DNA of 64,000 bases from Psychroserpens sp. SPM9 (GCF_025153525.1 NZ_JANZNR010000006.1:1-64000); one strand, 5' to 3'; positions 19,217-28,182 are shown, numbered from the stretch's first letter. Numbers and translations are program-made. The notes: generated by a model not told the origin, from the sequence alone.

Positions 19217-20128
19217 TTAATTATCTATTTTGAATAACTTTTTGAGTGATGTTGTATCGGTGTTTGACTTCGTTTGTCTTTTTTCAGACTTATTACTGGC
19301 TTTTTGCTGTGCTTTTTTAGTTGTATTTCTACTTGTAGTTGTTCGGCGCGTTTTCGTTTTTAAGTCGGTTTGAGACGAGTTTAACTGACTGTAATCTGGA
19401 ATATTATCAAAGGTTCCTCCCGCTTTTTTATCGGCTAGTGCTCGTAAAATCCCAACTTTGGTATCAAACTCCCCTAATGTGATTTTATCATAAATAGCAA
19501 CAGCTTCAGAATAGCGCTCATACTCTTCATAAATCCACGCGAGTAACAACAACTCATGTCGCGTTGTCTTTGCATTATCACGATTAGGATTAAGTTCCAA
19601 GCTTTTATGAATATCGGCTTCAGCTTCTTTTAAATTTCCAAGATTAAAATGCAATTGCGCTCGCATAAAATAAGCCAATGCATTAGGAGACATTGCAACA
19701 TATTGATTTCGGACTTCCAAATCACTTTCTCTAACTTGTTCACGAGCAATAAGTTTACCACTTGTACGATCACGATCTAGGTTTTCGTAATATACCTCAC
19801 AAGTGTACACTAACTCATATTGTAAAGACAAAATCAAATTTTTTCTTGCTAACTGTCCGAGATAAAACTTTTTATTAGGATCGGCTTCAATTATTTCGGC
19901 ATCTATAAGCGTTGCATAAGTTGGTAAAACTTGATTAAAACACATTTTAAAAGCGTTTTCGGTGAGCTTTCGTTTTAAACTTTCTTCTTCCAAACATGCA
20001 CACATATCTGTTCTAAACGCCGTTTTATAAGTCTGAGCATTCACACCATACACACTTATCAATGTAAATATTATCCCTGTAAAAAGCCTTTGTCTCAATG
20101 GTTTAAAACCTGTAATTTTAGTCTTCAT
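19217..20128 (-). CDS. Secreted TPR-containing protein of unknown function
   Basis: 303 aa. A signal peptide or N-terminal anchor at about 13-32 ends VNAQ. A Cys-containing N-terminal part (DMCACLEEE, MCFNQVLP) is followed by tetratricopeptide-like helices (about 165-225: YFMRAQLHFNLGNLKEAEADI, then the conserved SLELNPN) and a Lys/Thr/Arg/Ser-rich low-complexity tail (about 255-295). It is the last of three genes and overlaps the preceding gene by 11 bp, so translation is coupled. It is probably periplasmic or membrane-associated. I do not recognise a specific family. Confidence 0.75.
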   Translation of the reverse strand: MKTKITGFKPLRQRLFTGIIFTLISVYGVNAQTYKTAFRTDMCACLEEESLKRKLTENAFKMCFNQVLPTYATLIDAEIIEADPNKKFYLGQLARKNLILSLQYELVYTCEVYYENLDRDRTSGKLIAREQVRESDLEVRNQYVAMSPNALAYFMRAQLHFNLGNLKEAEADIHKSLELNPNRDNAKTTRHELLLLAWIYEEYERYSEAVAIYDKITLGEFDTKVGILRALADKKAGGTFDNIPDYSQLNSSQTDLKTKTRRTTTSRNTTKKAQQKASNKSEKRQTKSNTDTTSLKKLFKIDN

Positions 20129-20552
20129 CTTCTTCGTTTCCTACAAAATAGGCCTTCACTGTTATCATACAGTATTTCAGGGCTTTCTTAGACCTATTTA
20201 AATTAATTGTTGCCTTCCCTTTTTTTATAATACTTGCGCTTCCGCTAGTCATATCATCTAAAACTGTAGGTAAAACCTGCCATAAGCTATCCACATCTCG
20301 TTCAGCACTTTCAACTAAAGCATCTTCTATTTCAGAAGGCACTTCGACGCCAACCTGTGTTAAACTGTCGTATACAAAAACCTTGTGATAAAGTTCAAAT
20401 GTATTCGCGACAAACTGGTCGACACTCTTAATTTTGGAAGTCCGTTTAGGCGGTTTAATTCGCTTTGGTTGTGCTATTCCGAAATTAGGCATTAAAAACA
20501 GAACCAATAAACCCATAGATATTTGCTGTGCTAATGAATTAATTATGCTCAT
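20118..20552 (-). CDS. Small secreted protein of unknown function
   Basis: 144 aa with an N-terminal hydrophobic segment (about 10-27) ending GIAQ, then a basic stretch (PKRIKPPKRTSK) and a soluble alpha/beta-like domain. It lies 5 bp downstream of the lipoprotein gene and overlaps the TPR gene by 11 bp, forming the middle of a tightly packed operon. No recognisable domain. The basic linker after the signal peptide is unusual for an exported protein. Confidence 0.7.
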   Translation of the reverse strand: MSIINSLAQQISMGLLVLFLMPNFGIAQPKRIKPPKRTSKIKSVDQFVANTFELYHKVFVYDSLTQVGVEVPSEIEDALVESAERDVDSLWQVLPTVLDDMTSGSASIIKKGKATINLNRSKKALKYCMITVKAYFVGNEEDED

Positions 20553-20557
20553 AAGCC

Positions 20558-21091
20558 TTAGTAATTAATGGTACCATTCATTGTTAAGATGGTTCCTGAT
20601 TCTACATTAATAACTGTTGTATTGTCAAACACAACTTCTTTTGCAATTTTGTCAACACTAAAACCAGTACCACAGTCGGTGTCATTTGCTGCACTCGTTG
20701 GAGGCGTCGAACAGACATAGCGAAATTCTTCTCCGTTTTTTAGAATCGTCATAGAAATCGCCTTATCGACATCTGCATTGTCATCTGCATCAAATTGAGA
20801 AGCGACAATCACGAAAGCATTTACAAAGTTGGTAGGTATTAGTTCTCCATTTTCGATGGTCGTATCTTCATCCAATAAAACCACAGCACTTGAAGTCCCT
20901 GTAGAAGCGAGTCCGTCTGAATCAATATTACCAACAGTTAAGCTATTTCCTACGGAAGCGGTATCTGCTCCAGACAATTGAATTGTACCAAAAGCATCAT
21001 TGTTACCAGAACCAGAATCATCGTCGCCAGAGCAACTGATAACAAATAAGCTAAATAAAATAAGCGCCAAAGTATTGAGTTGTGTTTTCAT
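20558..21091 (-). CDS. Putative lipoprotein
   Basis: 177 aa. A lipoprotein signal peptide (FSLFVISC, Cys at about residue 20) is followed by SGDDDSGSG; an acidic stretch after the lipidated Cys resembles the Bacteroidota surface-export signal. The rest is a beta-rich domain with a conserved-looking Cys pair (VCSTPP, DCGTGF). It is the first gene of the three-gene operon. Probably displayed on the outer membrane. Function unknown. Confidence 0.8.
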   Translation of the reverse strand: MKTQLNTLALILFSLFVISCSGDDDSGSGNNDAFGTIQLSGADTASVGNSLTVGNIDSDGLASTGTSSAVVLLDEDTTIENGELIPTNFVNAFVIVASQFDADDNADVDKAISMTILKNGEEFRYVCSTPPTSAANDTDCGTGFSVDKIAKEVVFDNTTVINVESGTILTMNGTINY

Positions 21092-21252
21092 GTTTTTTTG
21101 TATTAGTGATATGAATTATTTTAAATTTTGTTTTACTGAATGCCTTTTTAGATAATCGCTATGTTATTTAAAGTTCCATTGGATAAAAGCTACTTCAGGT
21201 TGATAACCTAAAGGAATAGATTATCTCAACACAACACCACCACTAATTTATT

Positions 21253-21282
21253 AACGTTGATTTTGAATATATTAACGTAAGA
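21253..21282 (+). promoter_or_regulatory. Probable LytTR binding site (two 9-bp direct repeats)
   Basis: AACGTTGAT (21253-21261) and AACGTAAGA (21274-21282) are direct repeats with start-to-start distance 21 bp. The known LytTR site is two 9-bp repeats with a 12-13 bp spacer. The first repeat fits the consensus at every position; the second deviates at two. It lies 64 bp before a kinase/LytTR operon, consistent with autoregulation. The rest of the 21092-21345 gap shows nothing else I can name. Confidence 0.5.
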
Positions 21283-21345
21283 CGTGTAGTCCGTTTTTGA
21301 CAAATAATTGCTACTTTTAACCAGCTATTATTTATTCACGTTTTT

Positions 21346-23127
21346 ATGAAAAGATTTACACTAAGCTTCTTTTTAACAGTATCGTTATTGTGTTATGCTC
21401 AAAACTCGGTTATCGATTCACTTGAAAACGTTATCAAAAATTATAAAACTGAAGACACCACCTATGTGAACTTACGTATGTCGCTAGTGGCAAAAAAAAT
21501 GTTTATAACGCCATCAGATTCTTCCTGGATGGCTTATAATCTTAAAACTTTAGATGTTGCTGAACGCCTTAATTACACTAAAGGCATAGCACTTACAAAT
21601 AACAACCTAGGAATTATTCAGCATTATTTTTTATCGGATCCTTTACAAGCGCTTGACTATTACCAAAAAAGCTATGCTATTATAGAAAAAGAACCTAAGC
21701 TTAAACCTTATACTGTTGGTGTGCTGACAAATATCGGACTCATAAATTACGAGCAACAAGAATATGACAAGGCCTTAAAAACCTTTAAAGCCTTGTTAGA
21801 ATTTCCGCAGTACCACACCAATACGTTCTTTAATATTGGTAATATTTACGGTCATCAAAAACTACCTGATTCGTCTATTTATTATTATAAAAAAGCCATT
21901 GTTGAAGCCGAAAAAAGTAATAATATCATGCATATTGCTAACGTTAAAAGCAACTTAGGTCTTGTACAAACCAATGCAGGTTATCTCACTGAAGGGCTAA
22001 CCAATACCAAAGAAAGTTTAGATCTGGTTGAAACCCATAACCTTGAGATTATGAAAGTATCGGCTTATGTGAATGCTGCTGAAGTTTATCTTAAAAACGA
22101 TTCAATTGAAAAAGCCGAATATTACGCCACCAACAGTCTGAAACTTAACGAAGCTCTCAATAATTTAGCTACAAAAAATAGTGCGCTTGCAACTTTAGCT
22201 AATGTTTATGATAGAAAAGGAGATTATAAAAATGCGTTAAGCACATTTAAAGAACATGTGATTTTGCGAGATAGCCTGATTAATGCCGATCGAAAACTGG
22301 AGATATCCCGAAAAGAAATTCAGTATGAAGCTGATAAAGATCGTGCTATTGCGCAAGTAGAAATTGAACGTCAAAAATCGATAAGAAATGCTTTTATTAT
22401 TGGTGGTTGCGGACTCCTAATTGCTTCTTTAATCGGGTTTTTATTATACCGAAGAAAGCAAGACGCCGTAGCAAAATCTAAAGAAGCAGAGTTTAATGCT
22501 AAAGTTTCTGATACTGAACTTAAAGCGTTACGCTCTCAAATGAATCCGCATTTTATATTTAATTCTTTAAATTCAATAGGAGATTATATTTTAAAAAATG
22601 ATACTCAATCTGCAAGTGACTATTTAGGGAAATTTGCCAAACTGATGCGTTTGACTTTAGAAAATTCAGAAAAAAAAGACATATTACTTTCTGAAGACAT
22701 ATCGCTTTTAAAAACCTATTTAGATATTGAACGCAAACGTTTTGGACATAAATTTGATTATACTATTGACATCGATGATGCCTTAGATCCCGAAAACATA
22801 TTGATTCCTCCTATGATCCTTCAGCCTTTTATTGAAAATAGTATCATTCACGGATTAGCGACTTCTGATAAAAAAGGCACTATTTCAATAGCTTTTAAAG
22901 ATGCCGACCAAATGATTATTTGTAGTGTTGACGATAATGGTGTTGGCAGAAAAAACACTCAAGCGCTTACCAATTCCTCAGAAAAAAAATCTATGGGAAT
23001 GGCTATCACCAAAAGTAGAATTGATATCATTAACAAAGTAAAAAACACCAAAGGAGACGTTAAAATTATTGATAAAACCGATGGTACACGTATTGAAGTG
23101 ACACTTCCTTTACAAATAGCCTATTAG
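21346..23127 (+). CDS. TPR-containing sensor histidine kinase, LytS/His_kinase family
   Basis: 593 aa. A signal peptide (residues 1-19) is followed by periplasmic TPR repeats (about 60-310), a coiled linker, one transmembrane helix (about 347-367) and a cytoplasmic kinase of the His_kinase (PF06580) type. The phospho-acceptor is His402 in MNPHFIFNSLNS. The HATPase has an N box (PFIENSIIHG) and G boxes (DDNGVG, SMGMAI). It senses a signal through the periplasmic TPR domain and phosphorylates the regulator encoded 1 bp downstream. This is the common Bacteroidota version of LytS/YehU systems. Confidence 0.93.
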   Translation: MKRFTLSFFLTVSLLCYAQNSVIDSLENVIKNYKTEDTTYVNLRMSLVAKKMFITPSDSSWMAYNLKTLDVAERLNYTKGIALTNNNLGIIQHYFLSDPLQALDYYQKSYAIIEKEPKLKPYTVGVLTNIGLINYEQQEYDKALKTFKALLEFPQYHTNTFFNIGNIYGHQKLPDSSIYYYKKAIVEAEKSNNIMHIANVKSNLGLVQTNAGYLTEGLTNTKESLDLVETHNLEIMKVSAYVNAAEVYLKNDSIEKAEYYATNSLKLNEALNNLATKNSALATLANVYDRKGDYKNALSTFKEHVILRDSLINADRKLEISRKEIQYEADKDRAIAQVEIERQKSIRNAFIIGGCGLLIASLIGFLLYRRKQDAVAKSKEAEFNAKVSDTELKALRSQMNPHFIFNSLNSIGDYILKNDTQSASDYLGKFAKLMRLTLENSEKKDILLSEDISLLKTYLDIERKRFGHKFDYTIDIDDALDPENILIPPMILQPFIENSIIHGLATSDKKGTISIAFKDADQMIICSVDDNGVGRKNTQALTNSSEKKSMGMAITKSRIDIINKVKNTKGDVKIIDKTDGTRIEVTLPLQIAY

Positions 23128-23128
23128 C

Positions 23129-23863
23129 ATGATAACAACTATAATTATTGATGATGAACAGCATTGTATTGATCGGTTATTAGATTTAATAAAGCGACAT
23201 CCTAATACGTTTAATGTTTTAGCCACTTGTAATTCGGTGGAACAAGCATTAGAACAAGTTCCAAAGCTACAGCCTGATCTCGTATTTTTAGATATAAAAA
23301 TACACGCAAAAACAGGGTTTGATTTTCTACAGGAATTACCAACCGTTAACTTCAAAATCATCTTTACTACAGCCTTTGATAATTATGCTATTAAAGCTTT
23401 TAAGTTTAGTGCTTTTGATTATTTATTAAAACCCATAGACAGTGATGATTTTAACGATTCTATCAAACGACTAAAAAATGACCTGAGTCATCAAACTATT
23501 GAAAATCAAATTCAAAATCTGTTTAATAACCTGAAACCTGAGCCTAATAAAATAATAACTATTCCGTCGTTAACTGGCTTTGAAACTTTAAAAGTTGAAG
23601 AGATTATTCATTTGGAAGCCGATACGAGTTACTGTCATATTTTTACAAAAAACAGCAAATTTACGGCTTCAAAACCTATAAAGTTTTATGAAGAATTACT
23701 CGATGGTTATTCCTTCTTTAAAACCCATAAATCCCATTTAATCAATATCAATCAGGTTAAAAAATATTATAGAGGAAAACAAAGCTATGTCGTGATGTCT
23801 AATGACAATCAGGTTCCGATTTCGGTGAGAAAAAAAGATGATTTTTTAAGATTATTTGATTAG
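23129..23863 (+). CDS. LytTR-family response regulator
   Basis: 244 aa. Receiver domain about 1-120 (IIIDDEQHCIDRL, phospho-acceptor Asp55 in VFLDIKIH, Lys in YLLKPI). LytTR DNA-binding domain about 145-240 (HLEADTSYCHIF, FFKTHKSHLINI). It is the partner of the upstream kinase, with one intervening base. A LytTR-like site lies upstream of the operon. It overlaps the end of the convergent DUF2147 gene by 4 bp. Confidence 0.93.
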   Translation: MITTIIIDDEQHCIDRLLDLIKRHPNTFNVLATCNSVEQALEQVPKLQPDLVFLDIKIHAKTGFDFLQELPTVNFKIIFTTAFDNYAIKAFKFSAFDYLLKPIDSDDFNDSIKRLKNDLSHQTIENQIQNLFNNLKPEPNKIITIPSLTGFETLKVEEIIHLEADTSYCHIFTKNSKFTASKPIKFYEELLDGYSFFKTHKSHLININQVKKYYRGKQSYVVMSNDNQVPISVRKKDDFLRLFD

Positions 23864-24291
23864 TTTGCCCGAATCCAGTACTGCGTTCGATAAAAAAAAG
23901 CAACATAACCTCTAACCTGGAGTTTATTGGAGTTGCTTTCGTCTAGTTTTAACCGGCAATCGTATACCTTTCCATCTTCAGGATTCGTAATGGAGCCTTT
24001 TTTGTAGGCATCACCAACTTTCTCCATATTTTTGATGATTTCCAATCCTAAAACAGGTTGATTATAGTCATCACCTTTGCAAAAATTACAAGGCAAATCG
24101 CGCTTTGACGCATCAAATATTTCGATAATTTTTCCGAAGACCTTTCCGTCTTTCTTATAGATTTCAACAATAGACTTTTCCTCTCCTGTAGCATCGTCGA
24201 CAGTTTTCCACTTTCCTAAAATGGTTTGAGAGGTACTATATTGAAAAATGAAAAGCGCTACAATTATAAAATATCTAGTCATCGTGATCAT
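23860..24291 (-). CDS. DUF2147 domain-containing secreted protein
   Basis: 143 aa. A signal peptide (about 1-22) is followed by a DUF2147 domain: GKWKTVDDATGEEKSIVEI, CNFCKGDD, PEDGKVYDCRL and the terminal WIRAN. Periplasmic or secreted; function unknown. It overlaps the upstream YihY gene by 17 bp, so it is the third gene of nadC-yihY-DUF2147. A second ATG at 24282 gives a slightly shorter signal peptide and is equally plausible. Confidence 0.88.
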   Translation of the reverse strand: MITMTRYFIIVALFIFQYSTSQTILGKWKTVDDATGEEKSIVEIYKKDGKVFGKIIEIFDASKRDLPCNFCKGDDYNQPVLGLEIIKNMEKVGDAYKKGSITNPEDGKVYDCRLKLDESNSNKLQVRGYVAFFYRTQYWIRAN

Positions 24292-25228
24292 TCTTTCTTT
24301 TTAAACGTCTAATTGTTGCATTTAGTTCATAACCCAACAACAAAATATTGGCATTGAGCCATAAATACAGTAACAAAATCAGCAAAGCACCAATAGAACC
24401 ATAAAGTTTATTGTACTGTGAAAAGTTTTCAATGTAGATACCAAATAAATAAGAGGTTAATATGATCAGTAAGGTTGTAAACAGCGCGCCAACAGAAAAG
24501 AATTTTGAGGTTTTACCCGATTTGGTTCCGTAGTAATATAAAGTGGCTGTTGCGATATACACCATAAACACAAAGAATAAGTACTTAGCAAAGACAACCC
24601 AAAATAAGTTACTGCCTTGTTTGGCGTAATCGAGATTTTCAAATTGTTCGTACAAAGGCTGAATGATATATATTTGAAAATACCCAAAAAAGGCAACAGT
24701 TAAAATAACTAGTATGGCCAAAATCAAGGCCACACCAAGCGCATATAAATACTGTTTAAAAATATTTCTTGTAAGTTCGCGATGGTAGGAATTTTCAAAA
24801 CCTGAAAACACCGCGTTGACACCATTAGCCATTAGTAAAATAGAAATCACAAATACCGATGACAATAAACCTCCACGTTCGGTGTTTTCGATATTTTCAA
24901 AGATATTAGAAAAGAAAAACTCAGACGTTTGAGGCGGTAAAAAGGATGTCAAAAATTGTTGAAATTCTGTTTGAAACCCATCAATGGGAATATAGGGAAT
25001 CAATATCAACACGAATAACAAAAAAGGAAATATTGCTGTAAAAAAACTAAATGCTATGGCACTTGCGCGTGCTGTTAGTGCGCCTTCAAAAATCCCTATC
25101 GCATACAGTTCTAACAAATCGTAGAACGACAAGCCTTCAAGTCCGGGAAGTTTTAGTTTCCGAAGTAAATCAACGAGGCGATTTACGATCGGTATTTTAC
25201 TTAATATCTCTTTTAAGGATTTTGCCAT
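24275..25228 (-). CDS. YihY/virulence factor BrkB family membrane protein
   Basis: 317 aa with six predicted transmembrane helices between about residues 50 and 305. Family features include the first helix after LTARASAIAFSFFTAIFPFL, the GVNAVFSGFENSYH motif and YGSIGALLILLLYLWL in the last helix. Often called a putative ribonuclease BN in older databases, which is a misnomer. Its start codon overlaps the nadC stop (TAATG), so translation is coupled. Role unknown. Confidence 0.9.
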   Translation of the reverse strand: MAKSLKEILSKIPIVNRLVDLLRKLKLPGLEGLSFYDLLELYAIGIFEGALTARASAIAFSFFTAIFPFLLFVLILIPYIPIDGFQTEFQQFLTSFLPPQTSEFFFSNIFENIENTERGGLLSSVFVISILLMANGVNAVFSGFENSYHRELTRNIFKQYLYALGVALILAILVILTVAFFGYFQIYIIQPLYEQFENLDYAKQGSNLFWVVFAKYLFFVFMVYIATATLYYYGTKSGKTSKFFSVGALFTTLLIILTSYLFGIYIENFSQYNKLYGSIGALLILLLYLWLNANILLLGYELNATIRRLKRKNDHDD

Positions 25229-26085
25229 TAAACAGCCTTTAAGCTTAAATCCATGTTATATACTGAATGTGTTAACGCTCCAGACGAAATAAAATCTACA
25301 CCACATTCTGCATAGGTTCTTACTGTTTTTTCATTAATACCTCCAGAAGATTCTGTTAAACATTTATCGCCAATTAATGCAACTGCAGTTCGTGTATCTT
25401 TATAATTAAAATTATCGATTAGGATACGGTACACACCTTCAGTTTCAAGAATTTCTTTAATCTCATCAAGATTTCTCGCTTCGACAATAATCTTTAAATC
25501 GCGATTAGTTTCTTTTAAATACTGCTTGGTTTTATGAATCGCTTTGGTAATGCCTCCAGCAAAATCAATATGATTGTCTTTGAGCATAATCATATCATAA
25601 AGTGCAAATCTATGGTTCTCTCCGCCTCCAATCTTTACGGCCCACTTTTCTAAAGCTCTAATACCAGGAGTTGTTTTTCGGGTATCAAGAATCTTCGTCC
25701 CTGTGCCTTCTAACAAATCAACAAACTGTTTGGTTTTGGTCGCAATTGCACTCATACGCTGCATGGCGTTAAGTACTAAACGCTCCGCTTTTAAGATAGA
25801 CTGCGAAGCCCCTTCAACATAAAACACAATGTCGCCATATTTAACAGGACTCCCATCTTTAATGCGTGTGTCAACTTTCATATCTTTATCCACATAAGCA
25901 AAGACTTTTTTAGCAAATTCTACACCAGCAATAACACCTTCATCTTTAACGAGTAGTTTAGCTTTCCCCTGAGCAGAAGCAGGAATACAAGCCAGTGAGC
26001 TATGGTCGCCATCACCAACATCTTCACGAATAGCATTAGCGATAATACCATCTATTTCTTTATCAAATTGTTCTTGTGAAATCAT
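25228..26085 (-). CDS. nadC: Nicotinate-nucleotide pyrophosphorylase (carboxylating)
   Basis: 285 aa. It converts quinolinate and PRPP to nicotinate mononucleotide in de novo NAD synthesis. Family motifs: EDVGDGDHSS near the N-terminus, LDTRKTTPGIRALEKWAV and GGGENHRFALYDMIMLKDNHI around the active site, and the late ESSGGIN and DFISSGALTHS. Full length. First gene of a three-gene operon. A perfect palindrome 45-62 bp upstream may be an operator. Confidence 0.96.
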   Translation of the reverse strand: MISQEQFDKEIDGIIANAIREDVGDGDHSSLACIPASAQGKAKLLVKDEGVIAGVEFAKKVFAYVDKDMKVDTRIKDGSPVKYGDIVFYVEGASQSILKAERLVLNAMQRMSAIATKTKQFVDLLEGTGTKILDTRKTTPGIRALEKWAVKIGGGENHRFALYDMIMLKDNHIDFAGGITKAIHKTKQYLKETNRDLKIIVEARNLDEIKEILETEGVYRILIDNFNYKDTRTAVALIGDKCLTESSGGINEKTVRTYAECGVDFISSGALTHSVYNMDLSLKAV

Positions 26086-26129
26086 GTTTAAAATATTTAA
26101 GGTAAAAATAGCAATTGATTTTTGAATAT

Positions 26130-26147
26130 TTAAACAGAACTGTTTAA
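26130..26147. promoter_or_regulatory. Palindrome upstream of nadC (possible operator)
   Basis: TTAAACAG-AA-CTGTTTAA is a perfect inverted repeat with 8-bp arms, 45-62 bp before the nadC ATG. The placement suits a repressor site. No U run follows, so it is not a terminator. Confidence 0.4.
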
Positions 26148-26272
26148 GATTCTATTTAAGTTGACACCTTTTTTTAAGATAAAAACATTCCCATACTGAA
26201 ACAAGGATAATGTTATTAGTTACATGGATGCATTATTTTATAATATAATAAGCCAAAGCGTCTCATTTCTAT

Positions 26273-26280
26273 TATTTTTG
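26273..26280 (+). promoter_or_regulatory. -7 element of the rlmH promoter
   Basis: TATTTTTG, a full match to TAnnTTTG, 17 bp before the rlmH ATG. No clear TTG at -33. Confidence 0.4.
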
Positions 26281-26297
26281 AATGCTAAATTTAAACT

Positions 26298-26771
26298 ATG
26301 ACTATTAAACTTCTCGCCATAGGCAAAACAGATCATTCTAATTTACAGTCGCTCATTGACGATTATCAAAAACGACTGGGATTTTATGTGAAATTTGAAT
26401 TTGAGATTATACCCGATCTTAAAAAAACGAAGCATCTAAGTGAAGATCAGCAAAAGCAGAAAGAAGGTGATCTCATTTTAAGCAAACTCAATACTACGGA
26501 TGTGATGATTTTGCTTGATGAAAATGGAAAGCAATTGGATTCGGTAGGTTTTTCTCAGTATTTACAAAAGCATATGAATTCGGGCATTAAACAACTGGTA
26601 TTTGTGATTGGTGGTCCTTACGGATTTTCACCAGAGGTCTACCAAAAAGCAAATGGGAAACTGTCATTGTCTAAAATGACCTTTTCCCATCAGATGATTC
26701 GCTTATTTATAATTGAGCAATTGTATCGTGGCTTCACCATTTTAAAGAATGAGCCTTACCACCATCGCTAA
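26298..26771 (+). CDS. rlmH: 23S rRNA (pseudouridine-1915-N3)-methyltransferase
   Basis: 157 aa, a SPOUT-class methyltransferase that modifies helix 69 of 23S rRNA. Diagnostic: MTIKLLAIGKT start, MILLDENGKQLDS, FVIGGPYGFSPEV (SAM-binding knot), and the C-terminal LSKMTFSHQMIRLFIIEQLYR-like helix ending in YHHR. Full length. Convergent with hpf, with a 2-bp gap. Confidence 0.97.
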   Translation: MTIKLLAIGKTDHSNLQSLIDDYQKRLGFYVKFEFEIIPDLKKTKHLSEDQQKQKEGDLILSKLNTTDVMILLDENGKQLDSVGFSQYLQKHMNSGIKQLVFVIGGPYGFSPEVYQKANGKLSLSKMTFSHQMIRLFIIEQLYRGFTILKNEPYHHR

Positions 26772-26773
26772 AT

Positions 26774-27091
26774 TTAGCTGACTTTCTTAAAAACTACAGC
26801 TTTACGTTTTTTTAATTGGCGTTCTAAATCGCTTATCGTTTGACGCACAGCTACTTCATACTTTTTCTCATTAGATGTAGCGAAAAGTCTCGGACCAGGC
26901 AAACTCAATCTAATACTACAAATAGCATTATTTTCTGGCTCGTTAGGATCCTTCTTAAAAAATACGTCTGCACCAACCACAAACTCATATCTATTAAACA
27001 ATTTACTTAATTTTTCTTCGGTAAAAGCGCTTAGGGTATCGCTTACGTCGACATCTACATACTGAAAGTTTACATTCATAATCATTCTCAT
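26774..27091 (-). CDS. hpf: Ribosome hibernation factor, HPF/RaiA family (short form)
   Basis: 105 aa. The short HPF/YfiA fold binds the decoding region of the 30S subunit and stabilises idle ribosomes. Seen: NVNFQYVDVDVSDTLSAF at the start, a middle strand FFKKDPNEPENN, and a basic C-terminal helix with ERQLKKRKAV. The family usually starts two to three residues before the NVNFQ strand, so the methionine at position 5 (27079) may be the true start. The C-terminal dimerisation domain of long HPF is absent. Confidence 0.88.
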   Translation of the reverse strand: MRMIMNVNFQYVDVDVSDTLSAFTEEKLSKLFNRYEFVVGADVFFKKDPNEPENNAICSIRLSLPGPRLFATSNEKKYEVAVRQTISDLERQLKKRKAVVFKKVS

Positions 27092-27174
27092 TTTTAGGTT
27101 AATTTTGATACTTAAAGATACGATTTTTTGTCGCTATTTCAATAGCTAATAATCATAAAAAAACCAAAAAATCT

Positions 27175-27534
27175 TTATTTCTTTTTAACCAAGGTTAAAA
27201 CCTCTTCATTCCCTGAACGACTCATTGTAAAAGACAATGTATCAGCATTGAGTGTGTTGATTTCGACAGCAATTTCTAACTTTCCATCTGGTTTAGAATA
27301 TAAAATCCCATCGGCAATTTTATATGTGCCTACTGTTTCTTGAGCACCCACTTGAGATGTATAGGTTTTGTCATTTTTGAAACTGAAATGAGCATTGTCA
27401 TTACATTTATCTTGAGACGTAGTGACATCAATCCAACTCGCACATTCCCATTCGCCCACAATAGCTTCGGCATATTTTGAATCGCTACAAGAGACCATTA
27501 ATAAAACAGATAAAATGATGATTAGTTTTTTCAT
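27175..27534 (-). CDS. Lipocalin-like small lipoprotein
   Basis: 119 aa. A lipobox (LLMVSC, Cys16) is followed by a lipocalin-like beta domain with the common IVGEWECASW start and YTSQVGAQETVGTYKI middle. Predicted outer-membrane or periplasmic lipoprotein. Ligand unknown. Monocistronic. Nothing is recognisable in the 190-bp gap upstream of its start. Confidence 0.78.
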   Translation of the reverse strand: MKKLIIILSVLLMVSCSDSKYAEAIVGEWECASWIDVTTSQDKCNDNAHFSFKNDKTYTSQVGAQETVGTYKIADGILYSKPDGKLEIAVEINTLNADTLSFTMSRSGNEEVLTLVKKK

Positions 27535-27724
27535 AGTGTTTTTTTTAGTTTATTATGTATTCATCCCAATAAATACAATTCAAAATTATTAATAATGAGA
27601 TACTTTATTTCTGATTATCAACTAAATAAAATCTTATCTTGTTTAAAGTGAATACAAAGAATAAAAGACTAGATTTCAAAAGAAAACACAGCATACCCAA
27701 TTTATCATAACTTAGTGAATCAAT

Positions 27725-28168
27725 TTAGTAAATTCTTTGCTTGTTTGAGGTTAGCAATTGAGATACATTCTCTCTAAGAATGTTATAAACTTCTGATGAT
27801 TTTTGATGATCACTCACTGCATTAAAATAGAGGTCTAACAACATATGATTATGCTGATCCTTTGTAGCGTCACCCGTAAATTTATAAAATGCCATCGACC
27901 AGTCATCCCACAAAGTGTCATGAGTCGAGGTTTCAATTAAAGTGATCACATTTTCATGTCTTTGATCTGCTTTAATCTTGGCATACAGTTTTATAATATC
28001 GGCTTTTTGACCCTCAATTATTTGTAAGAATTTATGGCCATTATAAATAATACAGCCAGATATGTTATGCGTTTTATTAAACTGTTTTGCTTTGAGCAAC
28101 ATCATATCAATTTGAGCAATAGTAAATTCTGCTTTAGCTTTTGATTGATAGATAATAGAATAAAACAT
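27725..28168 (-). CDS. BLUF-domain blue-light photoreceptor
   Basis: 147 aa, essentially a stand-alone BLUF domain that binds FAD and senses blue light. All key residues are present with the spacing of the AppA BLUF domain: Tyr7, Asn31, Gln49 (in FLQIIEG), Trp90 and Met92 (in WSM). The IxGxxxY and DQRHENV motifs also fit. There is no output domain; only about 45 C-terminal residues follow. It begins 14 bp after an AraC-family gene, so the output is probably protein-protein contact with that regulator, by inference. Confidence 0.93.
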   Translation of the reverse strand: MFYSIIYQSKAKAEFTIAQIDMMLLKAKQFNKTHNISGCIIYNGHKFLQIIEGQKADIIKLYAKIKADQRHENVITLIETSTHDTLWDDWSMAFYKFTGDATKDQHNHMLLDLYFNAVSDHQKSSEVYNILRENVSQLLTSNKQRIY

Positions 28169-28182
28169 AGTGTAACTAAAAA

